Assembly: GCF_022601975.1 (NCBI RefSeq)
Contig: NZ_JAKVIR010000037.1
Span: 1-54,638, forward strand
DNA length: 54,638 bases
Source of the DNA: Pontibacter sp. E15-1
GTDB taxonomy: Bacteria > Bacteroidota > Bacteroidia > Cytophagales > Hymenobacteraceae
Direction: 5' to 3'
This document shows positions 8,844-16,684 of the stretch, in pieces; the stretch's first letter is position 1; each line of letters begins with the position of its first letter. The position numbers and the translations under genes were made by a program. Under the pieces are notes generated by a model. That model was not told where the DNA came from. It saw only the letters and a list, made by a program, of their open reading frames with translations, and did no database searches.

Positions 8844-9386
8844 TTAAAGCTTCGACACCCCGCCTGACACGATGAACTTCATCACCTCGCTGCTTGGGGC
8901 GTCCAGGTAAACGATATTGCGCTTGGGCACCAGAAAAAGCTCTCCGGAGAAGTTATAGGAGTGCGGAAAGTACACGGCCACCTTATCCTCGATGTTGATG
9001 CTCTGCAGCGAGTCCTGGGTAACGAAGCCGAGTTTGTGGTTTTCAGTGTCCTCTGTCATCTTCACCATCACGGGCTGGTTAAACTTCTGGTTGTCTCCCA
9101 CAAAGGCATCAAACAGGTCTTTTATACTGGAGTAGATGATGCTGATGAGCGGCACCTTGTGCAGGATGCGCTCTGTGGCCACCAGAAACGGCTTCACGAA
9201 GAAGGAGGAGCCGATGAAGCCTACCACGGTAAGCAGCACCACCATCAGCAGCAGGCCCAGGCCCGGCACACCCAGGTCAAACATACTATCCAGCCAGTCG
9301 ATGATGCCCACTACGATAAAAACCGTGATGGCAATAGGGGCGATTATCAGCAGCCCATTGATAAAATACCGGATAAATCTTTTCAT
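8844..9386 (-). CDS. DUF502 family membrane protein
   Basis: The 180-residue protein has two transmembrane segments: about residues 8-29 (INGLLIIAPIAITVFIVVGI) and about 40-66 (GVPGLGLLLMVVLLTVVGFIG). The family-typical block VPLISIIYSSIKDLFDAF follows, then a C-terminal soluble part (GFVTQDS, VYFPHSYNFSGELFLVPK). This matches DUF502, a widespread inner membrane family of unknown function. It appears to be a single gene. No function is assigned. Confidence 0.85.
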   Translation of the reverse strand: MKRFIRYFINGLLIIAPIAITVFIVVGIIDWLDSMFDLGVPGLGLLLMVVLLTVVGFIGSSFFVKPFLVATERILHKVPLISIIYSSIKDLFDAFVGDNQKFNQPVMVKMTEDTENHKLGFVTQDSLQSINIEDKVAVYFPHSYNFSGELFLVPKRNIVYLDAPSSEVMKFIVSGGVSKL

Positions 9387-9443
9387 TAGACTAAATTCTG
9401 AACCTGGCGAAAGAAACGGATAACGCAGTTTTGCTTACAAAAA

Positions 9444-9465
9444 AGGCCCTGCCGAAGCAAGGCCT
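9444..9465 (-). terminator. Rho-independent terminator of ispH
   Basis: On the minus strand, AGGCCTTGC and GCAGGGCCT form a 9-bp stem (one G-U pair) around a TTCG tetraloop, followed directly by six T. It lies about 40 bases after the ispH stop. Confidence 0.9.
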
Positions 9466-9506
9466 AAATGTAGCGAAAATACCAATATAGATTCTTGTTA
9501 ATGTTT

Positions 9507-10397
9507 TTATACCGCTGCTCCTTCTATGGCCGCGATGCTGCCTGCCACCTGCTCCATCAGCCACATGGGCGTAGACGTGGCGCCGCAGATCCCCACACTT
9601 TCCGCTTGGGCAAACCAGGCTTCCTCCAGTTCGTCTTCATTCTCCACGAAATAGCTGTTGGGGTTGTGCTGCTTGCATACGCTATACAGGGCTTTTCCGT
9701 TCGAGCTTTTCTTGCCGCTCACAAACACGATCACATCGTGCTCTGTCGAGAACCGGGCCAGTTGCGGCTCGCGGTTCGACACCTGCCGGCAAATGCTGTC
9801 GTTGGCGTCGAACAGGGGCTGGGTGCTGTCCTGGTTTGCCTGCCGGAGGCGCTCCTCTATCAGGCCCTTGATATGGTAAAATCCCTTGGTGCTTTTGGTG
9901 GTCTGGCTGAAGAGGGTAACCGGGCGGGTGAAGTCGATCTTGCTCAGGTCTTCCTCCGTGGTCACGATAATGGCCTCGTCGCCGGTCTGGCCCGCCAGCC
10001 CGATCACCTCGGCATGCCCCACCTGGCCATACAGCACGATCTGGGCATTGGCGGCCTTCCCGCTGTCGAAGGCGTGCTTCACGCGGTTCTGCAGCTTGAG
10101 CACCACCGGGCACGAGGCGTCGATGAGCTCAATGTTGTTCTCCAGCGCCAGCTTATAAGTCTCGGGGGGCTCGCCGTGCGCCCGAATGAGCACTTTGCAG
10201 TCGCGGAGCTCCTGTAGCTGCTCCCGGTCGATGATGCGGAGGCCCTTGCGATGGAGGCGCTGCACTTCCATGCTGTTGTGCACAATGTCACCCAGGCAAA
10301 AGAGCTCTTCCCCGTTTTCCATCTCGTCCTCGGCCATCTGTATCGCAAACTCTACCCCAAAACAGTAGCCGGAATTCTTGTCTATGCTTACCTTCAT
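9507..10397 (-). CDS. ispH: 4-hydroxy-3-methylbut-2-enyl diphosphate reductase (IspH)
   Basis: IspH carries out the last step of the non-mevalonate isoprenoid pathway, reducing HMBPP to IPP and DMAPP with a [4Fe-4S] cluster in the cytoplasm. The three cluster cysteines are visible in SGYCFGVEFAI (residue 12), SCPVVLKLQNR (about residue 95) and VGICGATSTPMWL (about residue 270). Length (296 residues) is normal. Other family blocks include GDIVHNSMEVQRL, RAHGEPPE and SNREPQLARF. It starts 12 bases after the cmk stop, so the two are probably one transcript, an arrangement seen in several bacterial groups. Confidence 0.95.
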   Translation of the reverse strand: MKVSIDKNSGYCFGVEFAIQMAEDEMENGEELFCLGDIVHNSMEVQRLHRKGLRIIDREQLQELRDCKVLIRAHGEPPETYKLALENNIELIDASCPVVLKLQNRVKHAFDSGKAANAQIVLYGQVGHAEVIGLAGQTGDEAIIVTTEEDLSKIDFTRPVTLFSQTTKSTKGFYHIKGLIEERLRQANQDSTQPLFDANDSICRQVSNREPQLARFSTEHDVIVFVSGKKSSNGKALYSVCKQHNPNSYFVENEDELEEAWFAQAESVGICGATSTPMWLMEQVAGSIAAIEGAAV

Positions 10398-10409
10398 GTG
10401 CTTGCGCGC

Positions 10410-11114
10410 TCAGTTTTGTTCTAAAGCCATTTGGTTACTCAGTATATGGGATGCCGCCTTCTCCAGCACAAACTCCACCTGCTCGTCTATGGTCATGTGC
10501 GAGGTGTCCAGCAGGTGCGCGTCTTCGGCGCGGCGCAGGGGACTCTCCTGGCGGGTGGAGTCGATGTGGTCGCGCTTCTGCAGGTTCTCTTTTATCTCAT
10601 CCAGGTTTACCAGCTGCTTCTTCTCCAGCAGCTCATCCTGGCGGCGCCTGGCGCGGGTATCCACGTCGGCGGTCATGAAGATCTTCACCTCCGCGTCGGG
10701 GAACACGGCTGTGCCGATGTCGCGGCCGTCCATCACCACGCCGCGCTTGCGGCCCATCTTCTGCTGCTGCGCCACCATGGCATGCCGTACCTCGGGCACC
10801 ACGCTCACCTCGCTCACCTGGTTGGAGATGTACATCTTGCGTATCTCGTCCTCCACGTTCAGGCCGTTCAGGAAAACCTCGTTCCGGCTGGTCTTCGGGT
10901 TATGGTGAAACTCCACCTCGATGTGCCCGAGGGCGTCCCGGATCTCCTTGGGGTTAGTGAGCGACACGTGGTGCTCGAGGAAGTACAGGGTAACGGCGCG
11001 GTACATGGCACCGGTGTCTATATAAGCATAACCAAGTTCGGAGGCAACAAGCTTTGCAGTTGTACTTTTACCGCAGGAAGAGTACCCGTCGAGTGCGATT
11101 ACGATTTTCTTCAT
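10410..11114 (-). CDS. cmk: Cytidylate kinase
   Basis: The 234-residue protein phosphorylates CMP/dCMP with ATP in the cytoplasm. It shows the P-loop GYSSCGKSTTAK (residues 10-21), the substrate-binding YIDTGAMYRAVT, the conserved VVMDGRDIGTAVFPDAEV near residue 130, and the lid-region ARRRQDEL. Length is normal. It is followed at 12 bases by ispH and preceded, 22 bases upstream, by a small lipoprotein gene, so the three may be co-transcribed. Confidence 0.95.
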   Translation of the reverse strand: MKKIVIALDGYSSCGKSTTAKLVASELGYAYIDTGAMYRAVTLYFLEHHVSLTNPKEIRDALGHIEVEFHHNPKTSRNEVFLNGLNVEDEIRKMYISNQVSEVSVVPEVRHAMVAQQQKMGRKRGVVMDGRDIGTAVFPDAEVKIFMTADVDTRARRRQDELLEKKQLVNLDEIKENLQKRDHIDSTRQESPLRRAEDAHLLDTSHMTIDEQVEFVLEKAASHILSNQMALEQN

Positions 11115-11136
11115 AAAGAGAAACTAGAGGCGTATT

Positions 11137-11292
11137 TTAATTTGAGTCGCAGGGGCAGGGCAGGTTGCCGCGCTTGCTTTTGCGTTTGAGAGAGGCGGTC
11201 TTTTTTTGCTGCGGTGTTTTAGCGGTACAGCCTGCCAGGGTGCCCGTCGCCAGAAATCCCGCTAAAATCATATATGTAATTATCTTTCTCAA
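11137..11292 (-). CDS. Small lipoprotein (51 residues) with probable TTG start
   Basis: From the TTG at 11290-11292 the product reads MRKIITYMILAGFLATGTLAGC, a textbook lipoprotein signal, followed by a short basic tail (KKTASLKRKSKRG) ending CPCDSN. An ATG seven codons further in (11271) would lose the basic n-region, and longer upstream starts lack a signal. A perfect TAnnTTTG box at 11310-11317 would start transcription about ten bases before the TTG, which supports this choice. The two closely spaced C-terminal cysteines are odd for so short a lipoprotein. Function is unknown. It probably leads the cmk-ispH transcript. Confidence 0.55.
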   Translation of the reverse strand: MRKIITYMILAGFLATGTLAGCTAKTPQQKKTASLKRKSKRGNLPCPCDSN

Positions 11293-11309
11293 AACAACTG
11301 AATTTAATG

Positions 11310-11317
11310 CAAATATA
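11310..11317 (-). promoter_or_regulatory. Bacteroidota -7 box (TATATTTG)
   Basis: TATATTTG on the minus strand matches TAnnTTTG exactly. No good -33 box is visible at the usual distance. It would give a leader of about ten bases before the TTG start. Confidence 0.45.
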
Positions 11318-11376
11318 AAGTAATTTACCGTTTTTCGCCTAAAAAAGGCAATTTTCAAATCATACCCCCTGTTCGC

Positions 11377-13011
11377 ATGCAGACAGATTATACCTTGAGC
11401 GGGCGCATCGTTAGCGTACACACCCAGGAGATATACCCGGGCACGGTTCATGTGTCAAACGGCCGCATTTCTAAAATAGTTCGTGAGGCCACCGAGGCCA
11501 CCCATTATATTTTACCGGGTTTTGTGGATGCCCACGTGCACATCGAGAGCTCGATGCTGGTGCCCTCCGAGTTTGCACGCCTGGCGGTGCCGCACGGCAC
11601 CGTGGCCACCGTCTCGGACCCACACGAGATTGGGAACGTGCTCGGGATAAAGGGCGTGGAGTATATGGTGGAAAACGGCAGGAAGGTGCCGTTCAAATTC
11701 TACTTCGGCGCTCCGTCCTGTGTTCCGGCCACCCCCTTCGAGACGGCCGGCGCCGAGATAACAGCCGCCGACATCGAGCGGCTTTTTCAGCGCGACGAGA
11801 TAAAGTACCTGGCCGAGATGATGAACTGGCCCGGCACCCTGCACCGTGACCCGGTGGTGATGGAGAAGATCGCGCTGGCCAGAAAATACGGCAAAGCCGT
11901 GGACGGCCACGCCCCCGGCCTGCGCGGCGAGCAGGCAAAGCAGTACGCGGCGGCCGGCATTACCACCGACCACGAGTGCTTCACGGCAGACGAAGCCCTG
12001 GACAAGCTGGCCGTCGGGATGAAGATCCTGATCCGGGAGGGCAGCGCCGCCAAAAACTTCGAGGCCCTTATCCCGCTGCTGCCCCAACACTACCGCAGCA
12101 TCATGTTCTGCTCCGACGACAAGCACCCCGATAACCTCGTGGAAGGCCACATCAACCTGCTGGTAAAACGGGCGCTGGCCAAGGGCAACGACCTGTTCCA
12201 TGTACTGCAGGCGGCCTGCGTTAACCCCGTGGAGCATTATAAGCTGGAGGTGGGCCTACTGCGCGAAGGCGATGCCGCCGATTTTATACTGGTGGATACC
12301 CTGGATGACTTTAACGTGCTGGCTACCTACATCAATGGGCAGCTGGTGGCCGAGCGCGGCACGTCTAAAATCGGGTATACCCAGAGCGAGATCATCAACA
12401 ACTTCGATACCGACGAGAAAGCCGCCGAGCAGTTTAAGGTAGCCGCCGCCGATGCCACCCGCGTGCGCGTGATCGAGGCCTTTGACGGGCAGCTGATCAC
12501 CAAAGAGGTATGGGCCGATGCGAAAATCGAGAATGGCTTTATTGAGGCAGACGTGGCGCAGGACGTGCTGAAGCTGGCCGTGGTAAACCGATATGAGAAC
12601 GCGCTCCCGGCTGTGGCTTTTATCAAGAACGTGGGCCTGAAGGAAGGCGCTATCGCCTCCTCCGTAGGCCACGACTCGCATAACATTATCGCGGCGGGTG
12701 TAGACGATGAGAGCATTGCCAGAGCCGTGAACCTGATCATCCAGTCGAAAGGCGGCGTGGCGGCCGTGGGCCTGGGGAGAGAGGAACTGCTGCCGCTGCC
12801 AGTGGCGGGCATCATGTCGGCGGAGGACGGGTATGCCGTTGCGGATAAATATGCGGCGATAGACCGGATGAGCAAGCAGATGGGCAGCACGCTGGCCTCC
12901 CCTTTCATGACGCTCTCGTTTATGGCGCTACTGGTTATCCCCTCGCTCAAGCTCAGCGACAAAGGCCTCTTCAACGGCGACACGTTTGCGTTCGTGCCAG
13001 TAACTGAATGA
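11377..13011 (+). CDS. ade: Adenine deaminase
   Basis: The 544-residue amidohydrolase converts adenine to hypoxanthine and ammonia for purine salvage. It shows metal-binding VDAHVHIESSML near residue 53, the VATVSDPHEIGNVLG block, DGHAPGLRG near residue 185, the DHECFTADEAL motif, MFCSDDKHPDNL near residue 248, and the Ade-specific C-terminal domain with GHDSHNIIAAGVDD near residue 435. Length fits the Ade family (about 540-600). The gene diverges from the small-lipoprotein/cmk/ispH unit. The Met at 11377 is the natural start, directly before the substrate domain. Confidence 0.95.
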   Translation: MQTDYTLSGRIVSVHTQEIYPGTVHVSNGRISKIVREATEATHYILPGFVDAHVHIESSMLVPSEFARLAVPHGTVATVSDPHEIGNVLGIKGVEYMVENGRKVPFKFYFGAPSCVPATPFETAGAEITAADIERLFQRDEIKYLAEMMNWPGTLHRDPVVMEKIALARKYGKAVDGHAPGLRGEQAKQYAAAGITTDHECFTADEALDKLAVGMKILIREGSAAKNFEALIPLLPQHYRSIMFCSDDKHPDNLVEGHINLLVKRALAKGNDLFHVLQAACVNPVEHYKLEVGLLREGDAADFILVDTLDDFNVLATYINGQLVAERGTSKIGYTQSEIINNFDTDEKAAEQFKVAAADATRVRVIEAFDGQLITKEVWADAKIENGFIEADVAQDVLKLAVVNRYENALPAVAFIKNVGLKEGAIASSVGHDSHNIIAAGVDDESIARAVNLIIQSKGGVAAVGLGREELLPLPVAGIMSAEDGYAVADKYAAIDRMSKQMGSTLASPFMTLSFMALLVIPSLKLSDKGLFNGDTFAFVPVTE

Positions 13012-13097
13012 GTTTAACGTGAACTCTGGAATTACTGTAGTTTAAATAACTCCAAAATGAAGTCTCTAGCCATAGGAATATCCTACTGTCAGAACAA

Positions 13098-13313
13098 GGC
13101 AAAATAATTCCCAGTTTTTCCGGGAGGCACCTTGTAGGTGTTGCGGTGCCGAACGAAGTGAGGCAGCCTGAGCAGAGCGAAGGCAGCTTCAACTACACAG
13201 TGCCGAGCGGGAAAACGCGCCCCAGCGGGCGTGGAGCGCAAAGCAAGCTATGAAAACAAGTCGTTTTGAGTTTGAGCCAACTGCTATATTGCCGAGTTAA
13301 CGTTGAGTTTAGG
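13098..13313 (+). repeat. Dispersed intergenic repeat, copy A
   Basis: This 216-base noncoding stretch has an inverted relative at 43371-43580. A 62-base core (13194-13255) is identical to 43418-43479 in reverse complement. The left block (13098-13131) matches 43547-43580 at 31 of 34 bases. The middle is diverged, and both copies end in GAGTTTAGG. Both lie next to strong hairpins. No open frame is shared. Confidence 0.9.
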
Positions 13314-13322
13314 TATAGCCGC

Positions 13323-13366
13323 ATACAGAACAGGCCCTGCAACATGTTGCAGGGCCTGTTCTGTAT
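13323..13366. terminator. 44-bp perfect palindrome, bidirectional terminator
   Basis: Every base from 13323 to 13366 pairs with its mirror position (centre AACATGTT). It sits between repeat copy A and the stop of the response regulator gene, where a terminator for convergent ade and the regulator is expected. No long T-run follows. Confidence 0.75.
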
Positions 13367-13381
13367 AGAAGTGGGTATGAT

Positions 13382-13822
13382 TTATCCTTTGTTTTCGTCC
13401 TGGGTAGCCTGGTGCTTCTCGAGCAGGGCGTTCACCTTTTCGATGGTCAGGGGCTTGGTCAGATACTCTGCCTTGTACTTTTTCGAGTTGGCAGTATCCT
13501 GCTGATGGGTGGAGGTGGTCAGCACGGCCATGATGATGTTCTTACGGAAGTCAGCATCCAGGCGCTCGTATAGGTCCAGCATCTCAAACCCGTCCATCAC
13601 CGGCATGTTAATGTCCAGGAAAATAAGCTCTGGCTTAAAATAGTCCTGATTATCTACCTCATAGTTGTTATTGCTAACATTATACAGATAATCGAACGCC
13701 TGCTTACCATTCACAAACGTGCGCACATGATCTGTTACCTTCATCCTGTCGAGCAAGCGCTGGTTTAGGAAATTGGTCGTATCGTCGTCGTCAATCAGTA
13801 AGACACCTGTTAGCTTCTTCAT
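13382..13822 (-). CDS. Single-domain response regulator (CheY-like)
   Basis: From MKKLTGVLLIDDDD the 146-residue protein is a lone receiver domain: acidic pocket IDDDD near residue 10, phosphoacceptor Asp in IFLDINMPVMDGFE near residue 72, the conserved Thr in AVLTTSTH and the Lys in EYLTKPL near residue 123. It has no output domain, so it likely acts by protein contact or as a phosphorelay intermediate. No kinase gene is nearby. I chose 13822 because the ten residues upstream (MPWIKIRDFK) are not part of the fold. Confidence 0.85.
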   Translation of the reverse strand: MKKLTGVLLIDDDDTTNFLNQRLLDRMKVTDHVRTFVNGKQAFDYLYNVSNNNYEVDNQDYFKPELIFLDINMPVMDGFEMLDLYERLDADFRKNIIMAVLTTSTHQQDTANSKKYKAEYLTKPLTIEKVNALLEKHQATQDENKG

Positions 13823-14261
13823 TTTAAAATCTCTAATCTTAATCCAAGGCACTAGGGTTGCACAGCCGGCAAATCGCCGATCAGCTTCACCTGTATGAAA
13901 CGGTTGATCGTTAATAATTTATCTGCTTTGTGCTTTCATGCTTCTGGCAGGGATAAGTTGCACTCAGGTATGTTTCGGCCTGTCGTACCAATGCGTTGCA
14001 GGATACAAAAGTATATAATATTCACCAATATATAGCAGAATAATTTATATCAAAAAATAGATATACAATGCAAACGCAAATGGGTCTCTATCTGCATGTG
14101 GGGCAACCTCCTCAATATTGTAATATAGCCTCATCCGAAGGCCCGGCCATAAACTGCCCGGTAACCCGGATACAATGGGCTTTTAGGCTTAATAGAACAT
14201 TTTCTGAAATGTGTGTAGCACACCCCCTATACACATACACGAGCAAAGGGGATAAAAAGGT
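13823..14261. other. Noncoding gap between response regulator and cysteine synthase
   Basis: About 440 bases, AT-rich in the centre (around 14000-14070). A short + strand frame starting at 14068 runs through the terminator hairpin into the end of the next gene and is not credible. I see no RNA gene or promoter box I can defend. Confidence 0.5.
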
Positions 14262-14311
14262 TACCAGACAAAAAGCCCGGGCAATGACTTGCCCGGGCTT
14301 TTTGTCTGGTA
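14262..14311. terminator. Strong terminator of the cysteine synthase gene
   Basis: A 22-bp perfect stem (14262-14283 with 14290-14311) surrounds a 6-base loop. The stem carries AAAAAGCCCGGGC and GCCCGGGCTTTTT, giving T-runs on both strands. It lies 25 bases after the minus-strand stop. Confidence 0.9.
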
Positions 14312-14336
14312 CTGAGTACGCTACGATGAAAAAAAA

Positions 14337-15323
14337 TTAATCTAAATATCCCTGGGCGCGCATCCAGTCGTCGTTATACAGCTTGGCGAGGTAGCGTGAG
14401 CCGTGGTCTGGGAGGATCACCACGAGTGTGTCTTCCTCTGTCAGGTTGTGCTCGCGGGCATACTCCAGGGCACCATACACTGCCGACCCGCAGGACCAGC
14501 CCACAAACAGCCCTTCCTCTTTGGCCAGCCTTCTAGTCATCACGGCGCCGTCCTTGTCCGTCACCTTGATGAAAGCGTCAATCAGGTCGAAGTTCACGTT
14601 CTTGGGCAGGATGTCCTCGCCGATGCCCTCAGTGGCGTAAGGGTATATCTCCTTCTCATCAAAAATGCCCGTTTCCTTGTACTTCTTAAACACAGAGCCA
14701 TACGTGTCGATGCCCACGGTTAAGATGTCCGGGTTCTGCTCTTTCAGGTATTGCGATATACCGGATACCGTGCCCCCTGTGCCCACGCCCGTCACGAAGT
14801 GCGTGATCTTGCCTTCGGTCTGCTCCCAAATCTCGGGGCCGGTGGTCTGGTAGTGCGCCGCCGTGTTCGACATATTGTCGTACTGGTTCGGGTAAAACGA
14901 GTTCGGGATCTCCTCGTTCAGGCGCTTGGCCACCGAGTAGTAAGAATCCGGGTGGTCCGGGGCCACGTTGGTCGGGCATACCCTCACCTCGGCGCCCACC
15001 GCTTTCAGTATATCAATTTTCTCCTGGCTCTGCTTGTCCGACATCGTGAAGATGCACTTATACCCTTTGGCGATGGCCACCAGGGCCAGCCCCATGCCTG
15101 TGTTGCCCGAAGTGCCTTCGATGATGGTGCCGCCCGGCTTCAGGATACCGGCTGCCTCCGCATCCTCTATCATTTTAATGGCCATGCGGTCTTTGATCGA
15201 GTTGCCCGGGTTTAGGTACTCTACCTTGGCCAGCACGGTGGCTTTTACGCCTTTGGTCACGTTATTGAGTCTCACCAGCGGGGTGTTGCCGATTGCCTCG
15301 GTGATATGGTTCAGGTACTTCAT
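14337..15323 (-). CDS. PLP-dependent cysteine synthase / cystathionine beta-synthase family enzyme
   Basis: The 328-residue protein starts MKYLNHITEAIGNTPLVRLN. It has the PLP lysine in PGNSIKDRMAIKM near residue 42, the substrate loop EGTSGNTGMGLALV, the phosphate-binding GTGGTVSGISQYL and the C-terminal LPDHGSRYLAKLYNDDWM. The C-terminal motif and the absence of CBS domains resemble the catalytic core of cystathionine beta-synthase as much as O-acetylserine sulfhydrylase (CysK/CysM). Either reaction would serve sulfur amino acid metabolism. A longer upstream frame exists, but its extra 59 residues have no family similarity, so the start at 15323 is preferred. It has no operon partner. Confidence 0.88.
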   Translation of the reverse strand: MKYLNHITEAIGNTPLVRLNNVTKGVKATVLAKVEYLNPGNSIKDRMAIKMIEDAEAAGILKPGGTIIEGTSGNTGMGLALVAIAKGYKCIFTMSDKQSQEKIDILKAVGAEVRVCPTNVAPDHPDSYYSVAKRLNEEIPNSFYPNQYDNMSNTAAHYQTTGPEIWEQTEGKITHFVTGVGTGGTVSGISQYLKEQNPDILTVGIDTYGSVFKKYKETGIFDEKEIYPYATEGIGEDILPKNVNFDLIDAFIKVTDKDGAVMTRRLAKEEGLFVGWSCGSAVYGALEYAREHNLTEEDTLVVILPDHGSRYLAKLYNDDWMRAQGYLD

Positions 15324-15550
15324 TTGCTTGTTTTTTGGATGTTGATGCAAAGGTAATAATTTAAATGGTTTGCTTGCTGCACAGGGCTTTGGCCGCGGCG
15401 GTTGCCTGCCATCGGGCACCAGGGCAGCTGCAACCTGGGCAGTTGTGGCGAAACCTGCCGACCCTTGGCTTCCCTCCTTAAACAACAGCGGCACAGGCAC
15501 AAGTTGTTCCGCCGCGCGGGAGGGTCAGCCTCCTGATTAGGGCCAACTAT

Positions 15551-15583
15551 TTTTTGCACCGGCCATAAAAAAGCCTATTTTTG
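15551..15583 (+). promoter_or_regulatory. Promoter of sucD
   Basis: TTTTTG (15551-15556) and TATTTTTG (15576-15583) are separated by exactly 19 bases. This matches the Bacteroidota consensus TTTG-N19-TAnnTTTG. Transcription should start near 15590, about 40 bases before sucD. The rest of the gap (15324-15550) holds nothing recognisable. Confidence 0.8.
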
Positions 15584-15631
15584 CACAAGCTTATAGTTCG
15601 ACCGTCAATACACAAACTAAACAGGATACAC

Positions 15632-16522
15632 ATGAGTGTTTTAGTAAATAAAGATTCTAAAGTGATCGTGCAGGGCTTCACAGGCTCGGAAGGTTCTTTC
15701 CACGCATCTCAGATGATTGAGTACGGCACTAACGTAGTGGGTGGCGTAACACCAGGCAAGGGCGGCAACAACCACCTGGACCTTCCGGTATACAACACCG
15801 TAGAAGAGGCGGTGCAGCGGACAGGTGCCGATGTGTCGATCATCTTCGTGCCCCCGGCTTTTGCCGCCGACGCGATCATGGAAGCTGCTGACGCTGGTAT
15901 CAAAGTGATTGTGGCTATCACAGAGGGCATCCCGGTGAAAGACATGGTGGCCGCCAAGAACTACCTCAAAGGAAAAGACATCACCCTGATCGGCCCGAAC
16001 TGCCCGGGTGTGATTACGCCAGGCGAGGCGAAAGTGGGCATCATGCCGGGTTTCGTGTTCAAGCCGGGCCGTATTGGTATCGTGTCTAAGTCGGGCACCC
16101 TGACGTATGAGGCTGCTGACCAGATCGTGAAGGCTGGTTTGGGCATCTCTACGGCAATCGGTATCGGCGGCGACCCAATCATCGGCACACCAACCAAAGA
16201 CGCGGTGCAGCTGCTGATGGAAGACCCGGAGACAGATGCGATTGTGATGATCGGTGAGATTGGCGGTAACTACGAGGCTATGGCCTCTAAGTACATCAGC
16301 GAGACTGGCAACAAAAAGCCGGTGGTAGGTTTCATCGCTGGCCAGACAGCCCCGGCAGGTCGCCGCATGGGCCACGCAGGCGCTATCGTGGGTGGTGCAG
16401 AAGATACTGCCGCCGCTAAAATGCAGATCATGCGCGAAAACGGTATCCGTGTGGTGGAGTCTCCGGCCGAAATCGGCGACGAGATGGTAAAGGCACTTCA
16501 GGAAGCTGGCATCAACGCATAA
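15632..16522 (+). CDS. sucD: Succinate-CoA ligase, alpha subunit
   Basis: The 296-residue protein is the CoA-binding, phosphohistidine-bearing subunit of the TCA-cycle enzyme interconverting succinyl-CoA and succinate with nucleotide synthesis. Visible motifs are the CoA-binding QGFTGSEGSFHASQM, GPNCPGVITPGE, SKSGTLTYEAADQI, GGDPIIGT, and the active-site His in RMGHAGAIVGG near residue 245. Length is standard. The beta subunit gene (sucC) is not in this window, so the two are unlinked here. The start at 15632 is preferred over a frame extension of 17 residues that begins before the likely transcript start. A strong terminator follows. Confidence 0.95.
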   Translation: MSVLVNKDSKVIVQGFTGSEGSFHASQMIEYGTNVVGGVTPGKGGNNHLDLPVYNTVEEAVQRTGADVSIIFVPPAFAADAIMEAADAGIKVIVAITEGIPVKDMVAAKNYLKGKDITLIGPNCPGVITPGEAKVGIMPGFVFKPGRIGIVSKSGTLTYEAADQIVKAGLGISTAIGIGGDPIIGTPTKDAVQLLMEDPETDAIVMIGEIGGNYEAMASKYISETGNKKPVVGFIAGQTAPAGRRMGHAGAIVGGAEDTAAAKMQIMRENGIRVVESPAEIGDEMVKALQEAGINA

Positions 16523-16560
16523 TATCCATACTGGCAGGCTTAATTGCCTGTGCGTTACAA

Positions 16561-16589
16561 AAAGGCTGCCCTCCGGGGTGGCCTTTTTT
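16561..16589 (+). terminator. Terminator of sucD
   Basis: AAAGGCTGCCC and GGGTGGCCTTT form an 11-bp stem with two G-U pairs and a TCCG loop, followed by a T-run. It lies 38 bases after the stop. Confidence 0.9.
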
Positions 16590-16684
16590 CTTATACCCCT
16601 CCCCCGCTTCCTGTAACCGCTCCGCTGTATCGCCGTTGTTCTTTAATACTTTCATACCTCATCAAAAGTATAGACAAAACATAT